Positions 57,777-64,000 of a DNA stretch of 64,000 nt are shown in pieces. The notes under the pieces were generated by a model. It was given only the letters and a program-made list of their open reading frames with translations, had not been told where the DNA came from and did no database searches. How positions within the stretch are numbered: position 1 is the first letter of the stretch; each line of letters begins with the position of its first letter. A program made the position numbers and the translations under genes. The stretch is from Nesterenkonia sphaerica (lineage in GTDB: Bacteria; Actinomycetota; Actinomycetes; Actinomycetales; Micrococcaceae): NCBI RefSeq assembly GCF_005771565.1, contig NZ_VAWA01000006.1:104293-168292 (forward strand), given 5' to 3'.

Positions 57777-58523
57777 CTACTTCTTGCCCTGGTTGGCGAC
57801 CGCTTCGATGGCGTCTTTCGCGGCCTCGGGGTCCAGGTAGGTACCGCCGGGGTTCAGCGGTGTGAAGTCCTCGCCCAGCTGGTAGTGCAGCGGAATGCCG
57901 GTGGGGATGTTCAGCCCCGCAATGTCGGCATCAGAGATGCCGTCGAGGTGCTTGACCAGGGCGCGCAGCGAGTTCCCGTGCGCGGCCAGAAGTACCGTCT
58001 TCCCGGAGCGCAGGTCCCCCAGCACGTCGGATTCGTAATACGGGATGAACCGCTCCACGACGTCTTTGAGGCACTCAGTGCGGGGGGCGGCGTCGCCCAG
58101 GTCGGCGTAGCGGGGGTCGCCGGACTGGCTGTGCGGGTCATCATCGCTGATCTCCGGCGGCGGGGTGTCGTAGGAGCGCCGCCACAGCATGAACTGCTCC
58201 TCACCGTACTGCTCGCGGATCGCGGCCTTGTCCTTGCCCTGCAGAGCGCCGTAGTGGCGCTCATTGAGCCGCCAGTCGCGTTTGACGGGGATCCACAGCC
58301 GGTCGGCGGCCTCCAGGGACAGGTGCGCGGTGGTGATGGCGCGCTGCAGCAGGCTGGTGTGCACCACGTCCGGCAGCAGGTGGTGCTCGGCCAGCAGCTC
58401 ACCGCCGCGGGCTGCCTCCGCGCGCCCGGTCTGCGTCAGCGGCACATCCACCCATCCGGTGAAGAGGTTCTTCTCATTCCAGTCGCTCTGGCCGTGGCGC
58501 AGCAGGATCAGGTCATAGCTCAT
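57777..58523 (-). CDS. gpmA: 2,3-bisphosphoglycerate-dependent phosphoglycerate mutase
   Basis: Glycolytic mutase interconverting 3- and 2-phosphoglycerate (248 residues). The phosphorylated His is in [20 protein letters not shown], the substrate motif in [15 protein letters not shown], and the second active-site His in [19 protein letters not shown]. It is close to phoU and senX3, an association common in Actinobacteria to my knowledge. The 3' end abuts the G-rich repeat patch. Confidence 0.97.
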   Translation of the reverse strand: MSYDLILLRHGQSDWNEKNLFTGWVDVPLTQTGRAEAARGGELLAEHHLLPDVVHTSLLQRAITTAHLSLEAADRLWIPVKRDWRLNERHYGALQGKDKAAIREQYGEEQFMLWRRSYDTPPPEISDDDPHSQSGDPRYADLGDAAPRTECLKDVVERFIPYYESDVLGDLRSGKTVLLAAHGNSLRALVKHLDGISDADIAGLNIPTGIPLHYQLGEDFTPLNPGGTYLDPEAAKDAIEAVANQGKK

Positions 58524-58634
58524 TGCCGGTACTCCGATTCATCAGGGGTGGTGAAGTGGCGACGCCGTTGTCCTGCCAGTGAGTCTACTGGGCGCAGGCA
58601 GCACCGTGCCGCACAGGAGCGGCTGCGGACCGGC

Positions 58635-58967
58635 TCAGTACCTGTCCGGCTTGCCGCTGACCGCCGGATTGACGTCGGCCAGGTAGACCGCCGCCATACA
58701 GGCCCCGGCCAGCAGGAACAGCAGGCCGAACGGTCCGATCCCCAGGAAGCCCAGCAGGGTCAGCGCTACCGCCCCGCCGGTCATGCCGGTCCAGAATCCT
58801 TTGGTGCGCTTGTTCTGCACAAAGAACATGTCCGGGTTCTTCGGCAGGCATTTCATCAGCGCGACGACGGCCAGCACAATGCAGCCGACCGCCAGCACCA
58901 TGTGCATGATGGCTTCGATGTAACAGACGGCGTTCCACAGCGGGCTCGCAAGGCAGTGGGGTCCCAT
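58635..58967 (-). CDS. DUF2516 family small membrane protein
   Basis: About 110 residues with one N-terminal helix (MHMVLAVGCIVLAVVALMK), a short loop with NKRTKGFWTGMTGGAVA, and two further hydrophobic stretches, ending YLADVNPAVSGKPDRY. The RTKG-x-W loop matches the actinobacterial DUF2516 family, of unknown function. The start is uncertain: ATG 58967 or the internal ATG pair near 58912. Divergent from tmk across about 27 bp with overlapping promoter-like sequence. Confidence 0.78.
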   Translation of the reverse strand: MGPHCLASPLWNAVCYIEAIMHMVLAVGCIVLAVVALMKCLPKNPDMFFVQNKRTKGFWTGMTGGAVALTLLGFLGIGPFGLLFLLAGACMAAVYLADVNPAVSGKPDRY

Positions 58968-58977
58968 GGAGTACAAG

Positions 58978-58987
58978 CCTATAGGCT
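58978..58987. promoter_or_regulatory. Symmetric -10-like element between DUF2516 gene and tmk
   Basis: GCCTATAGGC is a perfect palindrome whose centre TATAGG reads as a -10 box in both directions. It ends only 1-11 bases from the start codons on either side, so both genes could have leaderless transcripts. Inference from sequence only. Confidence 0.4.
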
Positions 58988-58994
58988 GGTGGAC

Positions 58995-59654
58995 GTGATC
59001 GACGAGACGAGCGGGCTGTTCATCGTTCTGGAGGGCGGCGAAGGGGCAGGCAAGACCACCCAGCTGAGCCTGCTGCAGGAATGGCTCGCAGCCTCCGGGC
59101 GCCGCGTGGTGTGCACCCGCGAACCCGGCGGGACAGAGGTCGGCGAGCGCATCCGGGCGCTGCTGCTGGACCACGGGCAGGGTGAGGTGGACCCCCGTAC
59201 GGAGGCGCTGCTGTTCGCCGCCTCCCGCGCCGCACATGTGCAGCAGAAGATCCGCCCGGAGCTGGAGGCCGGCGCCGTGGTCCTCTGCGACCGGTACATC
59301 GATTCCTCGCTGGCCTACCAGGGGGCGGGCCGCGGGCTCGGGATCGAGGCCGTGGCCGGTATCAACGAGTGGGCCACTGAGGGCCTGCAGCCGGACCTGA
59401 CAGTGCTGCTGGATGTGGACCCGCTGATCTCAGCACAACGCCGGGCCGCCCGGGACAAAGGTGCGGCCGGGGACCGGATTGAGTCTGCGGACCTGGCATT
59501 CCACACTGCGTTGCGGGAGGCATTCCTGGCCCGTGCGGCCGCGGCGCCGGAGCGCTACCTGGTGTTGGAGGGCACACAGCCGGTGGAGTCGTTGCATCAG
59601 GCGGTGCGCGCCCGGGTGGAGCCGTTGCTCTCTCCGGCAGGATGCGCCTCATGA
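58995..59654 (+). CDS. tmk: Thymidylate kinase
   Basis: Phosphorylates dTMP to dTDP for DNA synthesis. 219 residues from GTG 58995 (GTG 58989 is an alternative adding two). P-loop LEGGEGAGKTTQ, DRX motif in CDRYIDSSLAYQGAGRG and the TREPGG segment are clear. The long open frame upstream (antisense to gpmA and the DUF2516 gene) is a shadow. The stop overlaps holB by 4 bp, so the two replication genes are coupled. Confidence 0.95.
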   Translation: MIDETSGLFIVLEGGEGAGKTTQLSLLQEWLAASGRRVVCTREPGGTEVGERIRALLLDHGQGEVDPRTEALLFAASRAAHVQQKIRPELEAGAVVLCDRYIDSSLAYQGAGRGLGIEAVAGINEWATEGLQPDLTVLLDVDPLISAQRRAARDKGAAGDRIESADLAFHTALREAFLARAAAAPERYLVLEGTQPVESLHQAVRARVEPLLSPAGCAS

Positions 59655-60859
59655 GCGCGGCCTCCCCTGCCAGCACGCGGTCACATCAGGGCCCGACGCC
59701 GCCTGCTCACCTGGGCGGCGGGGTCTTCGCGGAGCTGGTGGGCCAGGAGGCCGTGGTGGCGCAGCTGCAGTCCGCGGTGGGCTCGGGTGCCCCGACCCAC
59801 GCGTGGCTGTTCACCGGACCTCCAGGATCGGGCCGGTCCAATGCGGCCCGCGCATTCGCCGCCGCGCTGAACTGCCCGGAGGCAGGCTGCGGTGACTGCC
59901 AGTCCTGCCGCTTGGTGGCCGCGGGGTCGCACCCGGCGGTGTCGCTGGTCTCTACGGAGAATGTCAGCTACCGGATTGAGGATGTGCGCCAGCTGATCAC
60001 CACCGCCCAGGACCGCCCCCAGGGGTACCGGTGGCGGGTGATTGTGGTGGAGGACGCCGACCGGATGACTGAGCGGGCCACCAATGTGCTGCTGAAGGCC
60101 ATTGAGGAACCGCCCCCGCAGACGGTGTGGGTGCTCTGCGCGCCGTCGCCGGCTGATGTGCTGGTGACCATTCGCTCCCGGTGCCGGCATGTGAGTCTGC
60201 GCATCCCTCCCATGGAGGCGGTGGCGGAGCTGCTGGTCCAGCGCGACGGGCTCACCGCCGAGCATGCCCGCTTCGCCGCCCGCGTGTCCCAGAACCACAT
60301 TGGCGTGGCACGCCGCCTGGCCACCAACGCTGAGGCGCGCAGTCGCCGCGAGGAAACGGTGGCGCTGCCGGTGAAAGTCCGCTCAGCCTCCCAGGCGGTG
60401 GTGGCGGCGTCGAAGCTGGTCAGCATGGCCCAGGCCGAGGCCGCCGCGGATTCTGAGGCACGGCTGAGTCAGGAGCAGGCCGCGCTGCGCCGGTCCCTGG
60501 GTCTGGAGCCGGAGGAGAAAGTGCCCCCGAAGCTGCGCGCCCAGTTCAAACGGCTCGAGGACGAGGCCGGACGCCGCGCCAAACGGGCGGTGACCGACTC
60601 GCTGGACCGGACCCTGATTGACCTGACGGCCGTGTACCGGGACGTGCTGAGCCTGAAGCTGGCCACCGGCGCGGAGCTGGTCAATGAGCACCTGCGCAGC
60701 GAGCTGACCGAGCTGGCTGAGGTCCTCTCCCCCGAACAGGCCCTGGGCTGTCTGGACGCGCTGAACACCGCCCGGGTCCGCATTACCCAGAACGTGCCGC
60801 CTGCCTTGGCGATGGAAGCCCTCATGATGCAGCTGATCCCCAGGAGACACCGTGGCTAG
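59651..60859 (+). CDS. holB: DNA polymerase III subunit delta'
   Basis: Clamp-loader subunit of the replicative polymerase, 402 residues from ATG 59651 (ATGA overlap with tmk). AAA+ fold with P-loop GPPGSGRS (56-63, Arg replacing Lys62, so ATP binding is probably lost, as is usual for delta'), zinc-binding CGDCQSC and sensor-type VIVVEDADRMTERATNVLLKAIEEPP (key: EDADRM and LLKAIEEP). The C-terminal collar domain is alpha-helical. The start of the following hydrolase overlaps its stop by 8 bp. Confidence 0.93.
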   Translation: MSAASPASTRSHQGPTPPAHLGGGVFAELVGQEAVVAQLQSAVGSGAPTHAWLFTGPPGSGRSNAARAFAAALNCPEAGCGDCQSCRLVAAGSHPAVSLVSTENVSYRIEDVRQLITTAQDRPQGYRWRVIVVEDADRMTERATNVLLKAIEEPPPQTVWVLCAPSPADVLVTIRSRCRHVSLRIPPMEAVAELLVQRDGLTAEHARFAARVSQNHIGVARRLATNAEARSRREETVALPVKVRSASQAVVAASKLVSMAQAEAAADSEARLSQEQAALRRSLGLEPEEKVPPKLRAQFKRLEDEAGRRAKRAVTDSLDRTLIDLTAVYRDVLSLKLATGAELVNEHLRSELTELAEVLSPEQALGCLDALNTARVRITQNVPPALAMEALMMQLIPRRHRG

Positions 60860-62474
60860 AAGTCCTCTCTCCGCGCTGACTGCTGTGGGCGGCGTCGTCG
60901 CTGTTCTGCTGGCCGGCTGCTCCCCGGAGGGGACGGAGCCGACGCCGCAGCCCACCGCTTCACCGGAAGCCGAGGGGACCGAGGACGACGCCGCGCCAGG
61001 CGACAGCGAAGACGAGTCCTCCCCGGACACTCCCCACGGAAGTGCGCAGGACCCTGGGAGCCCTGCTGGCGAGCACTTTCCTTCCGACCCATTGGCGGAG
61101 CTGGAGGAGTTCTACGAGCAGGAGGTGCAGTGGCGCGACTGCGCGGAGGACATGCACTGCGGGTCCGTGGAGGTGCCGCGGGACTATGACGATCCTGAGG
61201 GTGAGAGGATCACCATTGAGTTCGTCGCTGACACCCTGGAGGACCAGCCGTTCCTGCTGATGAACCCGGGAGGGCCGGGGTCCTCCGGCTATGAAATGGT
61301 GGCGGATCAGGCGAATCTCGTCTTCAGCAGCCGGCTGCGCGAGGAGATGAACATCGTCGGGTTCGATCCGCGCGGGGTGGCGCGTTCGGAGCCGCTGGAG
61401 TGCATGGATGACGCCGAGTACGAGGAGTGGAATCAGCAGACCGGTGAGGCCGGATTCGACACGGACACGGATCTGAGCGCAGCGGAGCTGGCCGCGGTGG
61501 TCGAGCAGTGTCAGGAGCGCAGCGGCGAGATTATTGAGCACCTCGACACCGTCTCCACCGCCCGGGACATGGACATTGTCCGGGCTGCGATCGGTGAGGA
61601 GCAGCTGCACTACTTCGGGATGTCGTATGGCACCAAGCTGGGTCTGGCGTATGCGGAGATGTTCCCCGAGCAGGTGGGCCGGTGGGTACTCGACGGCGTG
61701 ATGGACGTGTCGCTGAGCCTCAGTGGGATCGCCGGCGATCAGGCGGTGGGGTTTGAACGGCAGCTGCGGACATTCACCGAGTGGTGTGCCGACCGCGAGG
61801 AGTGCCCGATCAGCGGGGACGCACAGGATGTCTACGAGGGCATCGCCGAGCTCACCGACGAGATCCGCGAGCACCCGGTCACTGCGTCTGACGGTCGGCA
61901 GATCACAGCCGAGACCATCTTCGGCGGACTCTCCACCACCATGTACATTCCGGGGGGTCGGGAGATTCTGCTGGAGGCTCTGCAGCTCTGGGTGGACGAG
62001 GCGAACCCGGAGTATTTCCAGCAGATCGCCGACGTGGCTGATGGCCGGAATGCTGATGGGACGTATGACTGGATCTCCAGCTGGTCCTTCCGGGCGATCA
62101 TGTGTACTGACTACCCAGCCGAGGGCGCGGGTCTCAACGGTCCTGGGCTGCTCGAAGGTGAGGACGTCAGCTACACCGAGCAGTTCCTCTCACCGAACAC
62201 CGAGTTCTGTGAGGCGCTACCCGGTGAACGCACCGGCGAACCGTGGGAGCCTGACGCGCAGCTGCCCCAGATGCTGCTGATCGGCGGTACCGAGGACCCG
62301 GCGACCCCTGTGGAGTGGGCAGAGAACATGCACCGCATGCTGCCGAATTCCTCGTTGCTGATCTACGACGGCGAGGGCCACATCTCCTACGGGCTGGGCA
62401 ATACCTGCGTGAATGAGATCGCCGATGATTACTTGATTGACGGGGAGCTGTTTGAGGGCCAACAGGAGTGTTGA
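60852..62474 (+). CDS. Secreted alpha/beta-hydrolase lipoprotein (tripeptidyl aminopeptidase-like)
   Basis: Exported peptidase of the SlpD/SlpE-TAP type (540 residues). Lipobox LAGC (Cys at about 23), then an acidic Pro/Glu linker (about 25-75). The catalytic domain begins WRDCAEDMHCGSVEVPRDYDDP and shows NPGGPGSSG, nucleophile Ser in FGMSYGTKLG, Asp in GGTEDPATP and His in GEGHISYG. Several cysteines may form disulfides. Start GTG 60852 within the holB end. It probably cleaves N-terminal tripeptides outside the cell. Confidence 0.88.
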   Translation: MARSPLSALTAVGGVVAVLLAGCSPEGTEPTPQPTASPEAEGTEDDAAPGDSEDESSPDTPHGSAQDPGSPAGEHFPSDPLAELEEFYEQEVQWRDCAEDMHCGSVEVPRDYDDPEGERITIEFVADTLEDQPFLLMNPGGPGSSGYEMVADQANLVFSSRLREEMNIVGFDPRGVARSEPLECMDDAEYEEWNQQTGEAGFDTDTDLSAAELAAVVEQCQERSGEIIEHLDTVSTARDMDIVRAAIGEEQLHYFGMSYGTKLGLAYAEMFPEQVGRWVLDGVMDVSLSLSGIAGDQAVGFERQLRTFTEWCADREECPISGDAQDVYEGIAELTDEIREHPVTASDGRQITAETIFGGLSTTMYIPGGREILLEALQLWVDEANPEYFQQIADVADGRNADGTYDWISSWSFRAIMCTDYPAEGAGLNGPGLLEGEDVSYTEQFLSPNTEFCEALPGERTGEPWEPDAQLPQMLLIGGTEDPATPVEWAENMHRMLPNSSLLIYDGEGHISYGLGNTCVNEIADDYLIDGELFEGQQEC

Positions 62475-62484
62475 ACCTGGTCAT

Positions 62485-62500
62485 GTGATCTGTGTCACTG
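62485..62500. promoter_or_regulatory. CRP/GlxR-like site upstream of the universal stress gene
   Basis: TGTGATCTGTGTCACT matches the TGTGA-N6-TCACA consensus in 9 of 10 positions. It lies 59 bases upstream of the universal stress protein start and just after the hydrolase stop. A CRP-family factor is the presumed binder. Confidence 0.45.
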
Positions 62501-62558
62501 ATAGCCTGAAGGCGCTTGAACACACGTTAAAGCGGGGCTCGACGCAGGAGGCAGCCAA

Positions 62559-63533
62559 GTGTTGGACATCAATGGATCACTGGGAGTGCTGGTCGGGTTC
62601 GACGGCTCGGATCATGCCATCCGTGCCCTGCAGTGGGGCGCCTGCGAGGCGTTGCGCCAGGATGTGCGGGTCACTGTCATCACCGCGTTCACCGTTCCCC
62701 GCATGATCCCCGGAGATACTGAAGCGTCGGTGGAAGTCGCCAATAATTCAATGGCCCGGCAGGGCGCGGAGCAGACCCTTGCGGAGGCTCGGGAGATCCT
62801 GCGGGACTTCCCCGGTGAGGCAACGTTCCATGTGGAGTATGGCGATGCCGCCGGGGTACTGGTGGCCCATTCCTCCAGTGCTGAGCTGGTGGTGGTGGGC
62901 GCGCGTGGCCGCGGCGGATTCGTCGGCCGGGTGCTGGGGTCGGTGGCCTCGGCGCTTCCGGCGCACGCCGCGTGCCCGACTGTGGTGGTGGACCGCAACT
63001 ATGAGTTCACCTCCACCAATGAGGACCCGTGGATCAGTAGTGATCAGCGGCCGATTGCTATCGGCATGGATTCCTCCCGCGGCTCCAAGTACGCCGCGCT
63101 GAAGGCCGCGGAGATGGCGGTCCGGCACGGGGTCCCTCTGCGCATGGTGATGTCGGTGCCGCCCCTAGATGGTGCACTGATGTGGTACCCGGAGCTGGGG
63201 CCACGTTATGACGAGCGGGAACGCCGGCACAACGAGCTGGAGGACCGGCTGCAGGTCATCGTGCGGTGGATCTCCGAGCATTTCGAGCACCTGGTGATCA
63301 GCTGCGCTGTGGTGGACGGACTGCCGGTGGAGGTGCTGCAGGAAGAGACGCGCAACGCCCAGCTGACCGTGGTGGGCACTCGTGGCCGTGGCGGGCTTGC
63401 CAGCGCTCTGCTGGGGTCGACGTCGTCGTCGCTGCTGATGCACGCAGCCGGTCCGGTCATGGTGGTGCCTGAGGATGAGGACCCGCGCATGCCCGGTGAC
63501 GATCATGCTGCGGCGCACGCACCGCTGAGGTAA
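62559..63533 (+). CDS. Universal stress protein, tandem UspA domains
   Basis: Cytoplasmic protein of 324 residues with two UspA domains (about 8-147 and 167-308). Each has the ATP-binding signature: GARGRGGFVGRVLGSVASAL and GTRGRGGLASALLGSTSSSL. Both end with an AACPTVVV/AAGPVMVV strand. Such tandem proteins bind ATP and respond to hypoxia or stasis in mycobacteria. Start GTG 62559 with AGGAGG 8 bases upstream. A CRP-like site in the leader suggests catabolite or starvation control. Confidence 0.93.
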   Translation: MLDINGSLGVLVGFDGSDHAIRALQWGACEALRQDVRVTVITAFTVPRMIPGDTEASVEVANNSMARQGAEQTLAEAREILRDFPGEATFHVEYGDAAGVLVAHSSSAELVVVGARGRGGFVGRVLGSVASALPAHAACPTVVVDRNYEFTSTNEDPWISSDQRPIAIGMDSSRGSKYAALKAAEMAVRHGVPLRMVMSVPPLDGALMWYPELGPRYDERERRHNELEDRLQVIVRWISEHFEHLVISCAVVDGLPVEVLQEETRNAQLTVVGTRGRGGLASALLGSTSSSLLMHAAGPVMVVPEDEDPRMPGDDHAAAHAPLR

Positions 63534-63605
63534 TCGAGCCTCAGCTTCCCCAAGTGGCGGGCTGACCTGAGCTCCCGGTAGCATGGTGGATCGCGCCCAG
63601 CGCGC

Positions 63606-63678
63606 GCCTCCTTAGCTCAGCTGGTAGAGCGTTCCACTCGTAATGGAAAGGTCACCGGTTCAAATCCGGTAGGAGGCT
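63606..63678 (+). tRNA. tRNA-Thr (anticodon CGU)
   Basis: Full cloverleaf: acceptor GCCTCCT/AGGAGGC, D-arm GCTC/GAGC, anticodon stem TTCCA/TGGAA around CTCGTAA (anticodon CGT), T-arm ACCGG/CCGGT around TTCAAAT, discriminator T. CCA is not encoded. The gene sits 95 bp from the end of a transposase gene. Confidence 0.95.
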
Positions 63679-63773
63679 CCGGTGAAGGTGGTGAGCAAAA
63701 GTGATAACCAACAGCCGTTCGAGCGTCTCTCGGGACGAGCGCGAAGTGAATACCAACCCGTGGGTTTAGCGGC

Positions 63774-64000
63774 TCATCGCAAATAAGGGTGTAGCAGGGG
63801 TCTGAAGCCTCCGGTGTCCAGCAGAGCGCGGGTGATGTAGTTGGCCAGGTTCCTGAATCCTAGGGCGGTGCCGCGCAGGTGCTCCAGACGCCCGTTGATG
63901 GCTTCAGTGGGCCCGTTGGATGTGCCGGGAAGATCGAAGTAGGCCAAGATGTCGGCTGCCCGGCGGTTCAGGGTCCGGCCTAGCTTCTTGACCTCGACCA
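63774..64000 (-). mobile_element. ISL3-family transposase, C-terminal part (5' end outside window)
   Basis: Minus-strand frame running off the right edge; 75 codons to the TGA at 63774. The visible end VEVKKLGRTLNRRAADILAY, then TSNGPTEAINGRLEHLRGTA, then GFRNLANYITRALLDTGGF is the well-known ISL3 C-terminus including the catalytic Glu of the DDE triad. It ends RPLLHPYLR. The IS end should lie between 63679 and 63773, but its inverted repeat cannot be fixed without the other end. Likely intact to the stop. Confidence 0.88.

Noticed and set aside
57576..58994. Long in-frame extension upstream of tmk
   Set aside because: It lies antisense to gpmA and the DUF2516 gene and has no thymidylate kinase similarity; tmk begins at 58995 (or 58989).
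63722..63740. GAGCGTCTCTCGGGAC resembling a palindrome left arm next to the IS end
   Set aside because: No right arm; could be a copy broken by the IS or part of the IS end, but the window ends before this can be decided.

Overview
This 64 kb window is ordinary chromosome from a high-GC Gram-positive bacterium. I place it in the Actinobacteria, most probably Micrococcaceae and close to Nesterenkonia or Arthrobacter. The evidence is the monomeric NADP-isocitrate dehydrogenase, a SenX3/RegX3-type two-component pair, a BioQ-type biotin regulator, the DUF501, DUF2516 and TIGR03885 families, frequent GTG/TTG starts and many 4-bp gene overlaps. Exported proteins and lipoproteins are strikingly acidic, which fits a moderately salt-adapted organism. 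The genus is inference.

Layout. 1-3.6 kb: a Bax inhibitor-1-like membrane protein (cut by the window edge), then the biotin uptake operon bioY-bioM-bioN with a TetR regulator and a clear operator between them. 3.6-3.7 kb: an unusual short tRNA with a UAA anticodon. 3.7-17.1 kb: a long run of minus-strand genes. These are type II NADH dehydrogenase, a mycosin-like protease, Ppx/GppA, DUF501, an FtsB/DivIC-like protein, enolase, MazG, adenosine deaminase, DedA, thymidine phosphorylase, cytidine deaminase, an M20 amidohydrolase and mannose-1-phosphate guanylyltransferase. The deaminases and phosphorylase form a nucleoside-salvage block that runs into enolase. 17.2-20.8 kb: sdhCDAB on the plus strand behind a perfect palindrome. 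20.8-31.8 kb: YihY-like protein, TrpS, a lipoprotein, MenC with a stand-alone Lrp-type RAM domain, exonuclease III, small hypotheticals, an MFS exporter and a MacB/FtsX-like ABC pair. 31.9-34.7 kb: a DrrA-like ABC ATPase with an unusual fused double ABC-2 permease.

34.8-42.8 kb: a penicillin-recognising serine hydrolase lipoprotein, glyA-folD-LLM monooxygenase, a tiny acidic lipoprotein, and katG with its Fur-family regulator. 42.8-50.5 kb: two acidic lipoproteins paralogous to the one at 23.2 kb, a GH13 enzyme paired with a TIGR03885-like flavoprotein, a gamma-carbonic anhydrase-like protein and icd. 50.5-56.4 kb: MgtE, PurH, and the senX3-regX3/phoU phosphate module with a Pho-box-like repeat in the divergent intergenic region. 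56.4-57.8 kb: a small accessory patch, a DUF559 nuclease-like gene bracketed by two copies of a dispersed palindrome next to G-rich repeats. 57.8-63.7 kb: gpmA, a DUF2516 protein, tmk, holB, a secreted tripeptidyl-peptidase-like hydrolase, a tandem universal stress protein and tRNA-Thr(CGU). The right edge is the 3' end of an ISL3-family transposase.

I did not find a CRISPR array, prophage, toxin-antitoxin pair or recognisable defence island. The signals most worth following are the type-I-shaped tRNA(UAA), the three-copy palindrome family, the fused ABC-2 permease, the paralogous acidic lipoproteins, and the operator-like palindromes in front of bioY, sdhC, phoU and the DrrA-like transporter.
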